The notes beneath the pieces were generated by a model that searched no databases, was not told where the DNA came from, and saw only the letters and a program-made list of their open reading frames with translations. This document shows, piece after piece, positions 5,276 to 9,131 of a stretch of 9,131 nt of DNA. The translations under genes were made by a program, and so were the position numbers. Position 1 is the stretch's first letter; every line of letters begins with the position of its first letter. The stretch comes from Planctomycetota bacterium (lineage in GTDB: Bacteria; Planctomycetota; Planctomycetia; Pirellulales; Pirellulaceae), in NCBI GenBank assembly GCA_024277285.1, contig JAJRVM010000053.1, positions 1 to 9,131 of the forward strand. The letters run 5' to 3'.

Positions 5276-7570
5276 ATGACAATGAAACGCGTGAAGCGAT
5301 CGGTTCCGTTTCAAGGTGCATGTTGCCTGGTGTTCTTGATGTCCAGCCTTTTGGGGCCGCCCATGGCCCAAGCGAGTGACGCGGAGGCACATGCGGCGAA
5401 ACTGACGCTCGACCGAATCTTCAAGGGCGAAGTATTTCAACCTGCGAGTGTTGCGGTGCGTTGGCTGCCCGAAGGCGATGCCTACACCGTGTTGGAGCCA
5501 TCCGCACAAGGGCAACGCCAGGTTGTGCGGTACGACCGCGACAGTGCCACCGGTACGGTCCTCGTGCCGGCAGAGCGTCTGGTTCCACCAGGAGCGAGTC
5601 GGCCGTTGCGCGTGGAGGACTATCGATTCTCGGCCGGAGATGCGTACTTGTTGATCTTCACCAATTCGCGACGTGTCTGGCGGCGGAACACGCGTGGTGA
5701 CTATTGGGTCCTGGATCGGGCGAGTCACGAGTTGCGCCAATTGGGCGGCGATGTCCCGCCATCAACACTTATGTTTGCCAAGTTTTCGCCAACGGCACCA
5801 CAAGTCGCCTATGTGCGTGATCGCAATATCCATGTCGAGAATCTGCTTGATCACTCGATTCGGCAAGTGACACGCACGCCAACGACGCATATTATCAACG
5901 GGACCTTTGATTGGGTCTATGAAGAGGAGCTGTCGTTGCGGGACGGATTTCGCTGGAGCCCCGATGGCCGTTCGATTGCCTATTGGCAGCTTGACACAGC
6001 AGGCGTGCCGGAGTTTTCCTTGGTGAACAATACGGACAGCCTCTATCCGGCCGTCAAGCGGTTCGCCTACCCGAAAGTTGGGCAACAAAATTCGGCCTGT
6101 CGTGTGGGCGTGCTGGACATCGTCACCGGTGCCACTCGCTGGCTGGACGTTCCGGGGGATCCACGGAACCACTACATTGCCCGCATCGAATGGATCGACC
6201 GCGAAACGATCCTGCTGCAGCAACTGAACCGGCGTCAAAACACCAACCGTGTGATGGAGTGCAATGCGCGGACGGGCAAGACGACAATCCTGTTTGCGGA
6301 ACACGACGAGGCCTGGGTCGATATTCACGACGAGCTGTTCTGGTCAAAGGACAAGACAAGGTTTACCTGGATCAGCGAACGTGATGGCTGGCGCCACGTC
6401 TATATGATCAATCGCCAGGGCGATCAGACGGCGCGCGGCCAGGCGACACTCATTACCCCGGGCAACTACGATGTCATCAAGTTGTTGCATCTGGACGAAA
6501 CGCGACAGTGCATCTACTTCTTGGCGTCGCCCGACAAGGCCAGTCAACAGTATTTGTACCGCATTCAGTTGGACGGCACCGGCCTGACGCGTGTAACGCC
6601 CGCCGGCGAGACCGGCACATTTCAGTACCGCATTGCGTCCGATGGCAGCGCGGCGGTTGTGACCTCCTCGGCGGCCGATCGCCCCCCACGTGTTGACTTG
6701 GTCAGTTTGCCGGAGCACAAGAGAACGCGGACGCTGGAGGAAAACGTCGTGCTACGGCGCAACTTCCAGAAGCTCGATCGCGTCGATACCGAGTTCTTTC
6801 GAGTTGACATCGGTGGTGGAGTGCAGTTGGACGCCTGGTGCATTCGGCCGCCGAAGATGGAAGCCAATAGAAAGTACCCGTTGCTGGTCCACGTCTATGG
6901 CGAGCCTGCGGGGCAAACCGTACTGGACCGTTGGGGTGGCAACAACTATCTCTGGCATCTCATGCTTGCGCAACGTGGCTATGTCGTCATGAGCTTCGAT
7001 AATCGTGGAACTCCCGCGCCGCGTGGACGGGCCTGGCGCAAGTCTGTTTACAAGAAGGTCGGTATCCTGGCTCCTCAAGAGCAGGCTGCCGCCGTGAAGG
7101 CCGTTTTGCGGCAGCGCCCGTATCTGGATCCCGAGCGAGTCGGCGTCTGGGGTTGGAGTGGTGGCGGTTCAATGACGTTAAACGCCATGTTCAAATTCCC
7201 GGCGCTCTACAAGACCGGGATCTCGGTCGCTCCAGTGCCCAACCAACGCTACTACGACACGATCTACCAAGAGCGGTACATGGGTTTGCCCGAGGATAAT
7301 GTGGATGGGTTCTTGCAGGGGTCGCCGATCAATTTCGCCAATCGACTGGAAGGTAACCTCCTGCTGGTTCATGGCACCGGTGATGACAATTGCCACTACC
7401 AGACGACCGAGATGTTGATCAACGAACTGATTCGATGTAACAAACGGTTCTCGATGATGAGCTACCCCAATCGCACGCACGCGATACGTGAAGGGACCAA
7501 CACAACGCGGCATCTGCGCCAGTTGATGACCGATTACCTGATCGACAAACTACCGCCGGGACCACGATAG
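5276..7570 (+). CDS. Exported dipeptidyl peptidase IV-like serine protease (S9B)
   Basis: This is a prolyl-oligopeptidase-family enzyme expected to remove N-terminal X-Pro or X-Ala dipeptides from peptides outside the cytoplasm. Residues 1-33 are a signal peptide (KRVKR, then CCLVFLMSSLLG, cleavage near AQA-SD). Residues about 60-500 form the DPPIV N-terminal beta-propeller, including DWVYEEE (212-218), whose glutamates bind the substrate N-terminus. The C-terminal alpha/beta hydrolase has DNRGT (575-579), GWSGG with nucleophile Ser628, HGTGDD with Asp703 and RTH with His735. The 75- and 32-residue spacings closely match human DPP4 (Ser630, Asp708, His740), and 764 residues is a normal length. 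The usual GWSYGG is GWSGGG here, a mild variation. The ATG six bases downstream (5282) is an alternative start. It stands alone, 198 bp after the MITE-like element, with no co-directional partner. Confidence 0.94.
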   Translation: MTMKRVKRSVPFQGACCLVFLMSSLLGPPMAQASDAEAHAAKLTLDRIFKGEVFQPASVAVRWLPEGDAYTVLEPSAQGQRQVVRYDRDSATGTVLVPAERLVPPGASRPLRVEDYRFSAGDAYLLIFTNSRRVWRRNTRGDYWVLDRASHELRQLGGDVPPSTLMFAKFSPTAPQVAYVRDRNIHVENLLDHSIRQVTRTPTTHIINGTFDWVYEEELSLRDGFRWSPDGRSIAYWQLDTAGVPEFSLVNNTDSLYPAVKRFAYPKVGQQNSACRVGVLDIVTGATRWLDVPGDPRNHYIARIEWIDRETILLQQLNRRQNTNRVMECNARTGKTTILFAEHDEAWVDIHDELFWSKDKTRFTWISERDGWRHVYMINRQGDQTARGQATLITPGNYDVIKLLHLDETRQCIYFLASPDKASQQYLYRIQLDGTGLTRVTPAGETGTFQYRIASDGSAAVVTSSAADRPPRVDLVSLPEHKRTRTLEENVVLRRNFQKLDRVDTEFFRVDIGGGVQLDAWCIRPPKMEANRKYPLLVHVYGEPAGQTVLDRWGGNNYLWHLMLAQRGYVVMSFDNRGTPAPRGRAWRKSVYKKVGILAPQEQAAAVKAVLRQRPYLDPERVGVWGWSGGGSMTLNAMFKFPALYKTGISVAPVPNQRYYDTIYQERYMGLPEDNVDGFLQGSPINFANRLEGNLLLVHGTGDDNCHYQTTEMLINELIRCNKRFSMMSYPNRTHAIREGTNTTRHLRQLMTDYLIDKLPPGPR

Positions 7571-7584
7571 CGAGAGAAAGGCCC

Positions 7585-7605
7585 CCATCGGCCTCGTGCC
7601 GGTGG
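7585..7605 (+). terminator. Possible terminator hairpin after the peptidase
   Basis: CCATCGGC (7585-7592) pairs with GCCGGTGG (7598-7605) through eight pairs including one T-G, with loop CTCGT, starting 14 nt after the stop codon. No T-run follows, so it is either a factor-assisted terminator or simply a 3' RNA hairpin. Confidence 0.4.
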
Positions 7606-7686
7606 AGCCATGACTGGCCAGCTACGCCCCCCCCCCTATGGAAAACGTTGGTCGAGCGTCAGGGGCGATCGATCTCAAGAAGCTGT

Positions 7687-7740
7687 GAACAACACATCCA
7701 GAAAAGGAACCGCTAATGACCGCTAATAGACGCTAATCAC
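7687..7740 (+). repeat. CGCTAAT array, three units at 10-bp period
   Basis: CGCTAAT occurs at 7711, 7721 and 7731. The 42 bp at 7687-7728 match 649-690 at 37 positions, including the shared lead-in CACATC and AAAGGAACCGCTAATGA. It lies 117 bp beyond the peptidase stop codon. Confidence 0.85.
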
Positions 7741-7791
7741 GAAAGGCTCTCCGTTGGGGCGCACGTGTGGTGGGCGCCGCAAGTGCATTGT

Positions 7792-7809
7792 GTGACATAT
7801 CTATGTCAC
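7792..7809. promoter_or_regulatory. 18-bp palindrome, possible operator
   Basis: GTGACATA and TATGTCAC are perfect 8-bp inverted arms separated by TC. The symmetry is typical of a dimeric regulator's binding site, but no start codon of a supported gene lies close by, so the operator reading is only a suggestion. Confidence 0.4.
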
Positions 7810-7997
7810 TTCTGTGCCGAAGAATGCCGGCCCGCCACGCGTCGGCCAATCAGAGCGTATTGGACAGCACGCGGCAGTATCTCCAATCCATGCCACCAGC
7901 GAAAAACCTTGCCGTGGAGAAAAACCAGAAATATGGCGACACTTGATTGACTTTGTCGATTGGCGCGGTAAAACGCAGTTCAGTTGCGGTGCGATAG

Positions 7998-8015
7998 GCT
8001 CAGTGGGCACTGAGC
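7998..8015. repeat. 18-bp palindrome GCTCAGTG-GG-CACTGAGC
   Basis: Perfect 8-bp arms around two bases, the same architecture as the palindrome at 7792-7809 but with unrelated sequence. It lies 78 bp before the terminal repeat at 8093. Function unknown. Confidence 0.5.
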
Positions 8016-8092
8016 GTTCGCTGGCGCACGCTTCTCTTGCGTTTCATTCAGAGAACCAGTTTCTTTGAGACAGGTTCTTGCAAAGACAAAAG

Positions 8093-8432
8093 GTAACCGT
8101 TCACGGCCTCTGCGCGGAGGAACATCCATCCGTCTCCGTCTGTGGCGCACGACGAATCCCCCCGGCTTGTCCGGCGGGATCGTTAGGTTGCTTACTACAC
8201 ACCGAGCGCCCCAATAAACCTCTTCGGGCGAGCGCACCGCGTGAAATCAGCCGGCCCGTTGCCGAGCCCGAAATCCGGCCGCGTTCTGATTCAGCCTCGG
8301 CAGCGCGGCGGCTTGTTGGAAAACGTTCTGCTCGGCTGCGGTTAGCCGTGCGGTGGCCTTTGTAGTAAGCAGCGTGAAGCTCCGGCCGTACAAGACGGCG
8401 GCATCTTAACTTCAGGGCCCGTGAACGGTTAC
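8093..8432. mobile_element. 340-bp element bounded by the same terminal repeat, with inner hairpin arms
   Basis: GTAACCGTTCACGG (8093-8106) and CCGTGAACGGTTAC (8419-8432) are perfect 14-bp inverted repeats that share their 13-mer with the element at 4777-5077. Inside is a second inverted pair, 8158-8199 against 8361-8402, matching at 32 of 42 positions with a perfect 11-bp core (TGCTTACTACA). No transposase is present and the interior does not visibly resemble the 301-bp element. Flanking sequence shows only weak similarity (ACAA at both sides), so no convincing target duplication exists. It may be a composite or an older insertion. The right border abuts the open RHS-type reading frame. Confidence 0.6.
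8158..8402. repeat. Inner inverted repeat whose arms each form a CTTGT-loop hairpin
   Basis: The left arm folds as CCCCCCGG, loop CTTGT, CCGGCGGG (8158-8178, seven of eight pairs). The right arm, on the other strand, folds as GCCGCCGT, loop CTTGT, ACGGCCGG (8402-8382, six of eight pairs). The loop-closing pair is G-C in one and T-A in the other, a compensatory change. In both, TGCTTACTACA follows the hairpin after 10 further bases. Confidence 0.65.
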
Positions 8433-9131
8433 AACAAGCCAAGGTACCACATTGTTGGATAACGACTGGGATCCTGAAGGGAGCACGTTGAGCGCAACGC
8501 TCGTTACCGCGCCGAGCAACGGGGCGGTCAGCGGTTTCGCCGCGGATGGGACGTTTACCTATACCCCAAATTCCGGCTTCACGGGATTCGACTCGTTCTC
8601 CTACCGAGTGAGTGACGGTACGGACAACAGCAACGTGGTCGAGGCGGCGATCGCCGTGGGCGGCTACCTGGGGCCACGCACCGACCAAGACGGTTCACCT
8701 CAGCTTTTGACACTCGAAGCGGGTAGCTTGCAGCAGACCCAGCCGATCACGCCGAGTGCGGGCCTGGTCTATCAGTCCGATACGCAGGCCAACGCAATCG
8801 CCGTGGTCGAAACTTCGTTGCTTCCTGGGGCTGGTGTCCAGGACCAGATCACGGCCCAACTGACGTTCAATGGCACAGCAGGCAGCACCTACTCGTACAA
8901 TACCTATAGCCTCGTGCCGGGCGATTCGCTCCGTTTCGCACTCGAGGCCAATACGTCGGCGCTGGCTACCGGGCGTTACAACTGGTCGATCGATATCACG
9001 ACGACCTATTACGGCATGCCTACCGTGCATACGTTCTCGGGCAGTCAGGATGTGGTCAATCGCAACAGTTCCTCGGCCCCTTATGGCCGTGGCTGGCAAT
9101 TGGCCGGTCTCGACGCATTGACCGTGCAGAC
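8425..9131 (+). CDS. RHS-type cell-surface protein with cadherin-like domain, 5' end missing, runs off the window
   Basis: The frame is open from just after a TGA at 8422-8424 to the right edge (235 codons). Residues 1-65 are most of a tandem cadherin-like or bacterial Ig-like domain: TTLLDNDWDPEG, then GTFTYTPNSGFTGFDSFSYRVSDG. Residues 66-235 resemble the segment that precedes RHS/YD repeats in large planctomycete surface proteins: GLVYQSDTQ, LATGRYNWSIDITTTYYG, SGSQDVVNR and PYGRGWQLAGLD. The first strand of the domain (normally near AND-S-Y) and any ATG or signal peptide are absent. TTG codons at 8452 and 8455 could start only mid-domain. The TGA itself lies inside the terminal repeat of the neighbouring element, so the 5' part is probably lost and this may be a pseudogene; if so, nothing is exported. 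Such proteins are usually very large, so most of the gene would lie outside the window. Confidence 0.8.

Larger units (their letters stand above)
7571..8092. other. Repeat-rich non-coding region after the peptidase
   Basis: No gene is supported. The longest open frames (about 84 codons, 7814-8068 plus, and 69 codons, 7801-8010 minus) overlap each other and read as unrecognisable peptide. The stretch contains a hairpin (7585-7605), a run of ten C (7627-7636), a CGCTAAT array (7687-7740) and two 18-bp palindromes (7792-7809 and 7998-8015), listed separately. Confidence 0.6.

Noticed and set aside
5762..6328. Minus-strand open frame (188 codons) opposite the peptidase
   Set aside because: Antisense to the beta-propeller of a complete peptidase; no recognisable domain.
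7627..7636. Run of ten C as a phase-variable tract
   Set aside because: It lies outside any reading frame and away from a recognisable promoter; probably a simple homopolymer.
8255..8365. Minus-strand peptide reading RLTAAEQNVFQQAAALPRLNQ inside the 340-bp element
   Set aside because: It looks more protein-like than its surroundings, but it is short, has no start codon and ends in an early stop; not enough to call a gene remnant.
8101..8688. Minus-strand open frame (195 codons)
   Set aside because: It spans the element border and runs antisense to the cadherin-like domain; arginine-rich with no family resemblance.

Overview
The window looks like accessory or intergenic-rich DNA from a planctomycete (Planctomycetota, probably a Pirellula-like lineage). 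That is inference. It rests on the kinds of secreted proteins present (a DUF4832 protein, a clan GH-A-like glycosidase, an S9B dipeptidyl peptidase and an RHS-type protein with a cadherin-like domain), on moderately high GC, and on long intergenic stretches full of dispersed repeats such as CGCTAAT arrays. No rRNA, tRNA, CRISPR array or transposase gene is visible.

Layout. Bases 1-733 hold no convincing gene, but contain a perfect 22-bp inverted repeat (364-440), a diverged terminal-repeat motif (624-637), a CGCTAAT repeat and a terminator. Bases 734-2692 (minus) encode a secreted DUF4832 protein with a C-terminal carbohydrate-binding-like domain. Bases 3014-4494 (minus) encode a secreted glycoside hydrolase-like protein that is frameshifted by a 5-bp tandem duplication near its signal-peptide end. 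Bases 4777-5077 are a 301-bp MITE-like element with 13-bp terminal inverted repeats and an 8-9-bp target duplication; it carries a long nested hairpin. Bases 5276-7570 (plus) encode a complete exported dipeptidyl peptidase IV-like serine protease. Bases 7571-8092 are repeat-rich and non-coding. Bases 8093-8432 form a second element bounded by the same terminal repeat, with an inner pair of inverted hairpin arms. Immediately after it, at 8425, an RHS-type cell-surface protein opens in mid-domain and runs off the right edge.

How it fits together. The two minus-strand glycosidase-type proteins and the protease are all predicted to be exported, which suits polysaccharide and peptide scavenging, but the spacing does not suggest one operon. 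The most distinctive content is non-coding: one 13-bp sequence, GTAACCGTTCACG, occurs as four exact copies in two inverted pairs plus two diverged copies, all between genes. I read it as the terminal repeat of a small non-autonomous mobile element family.
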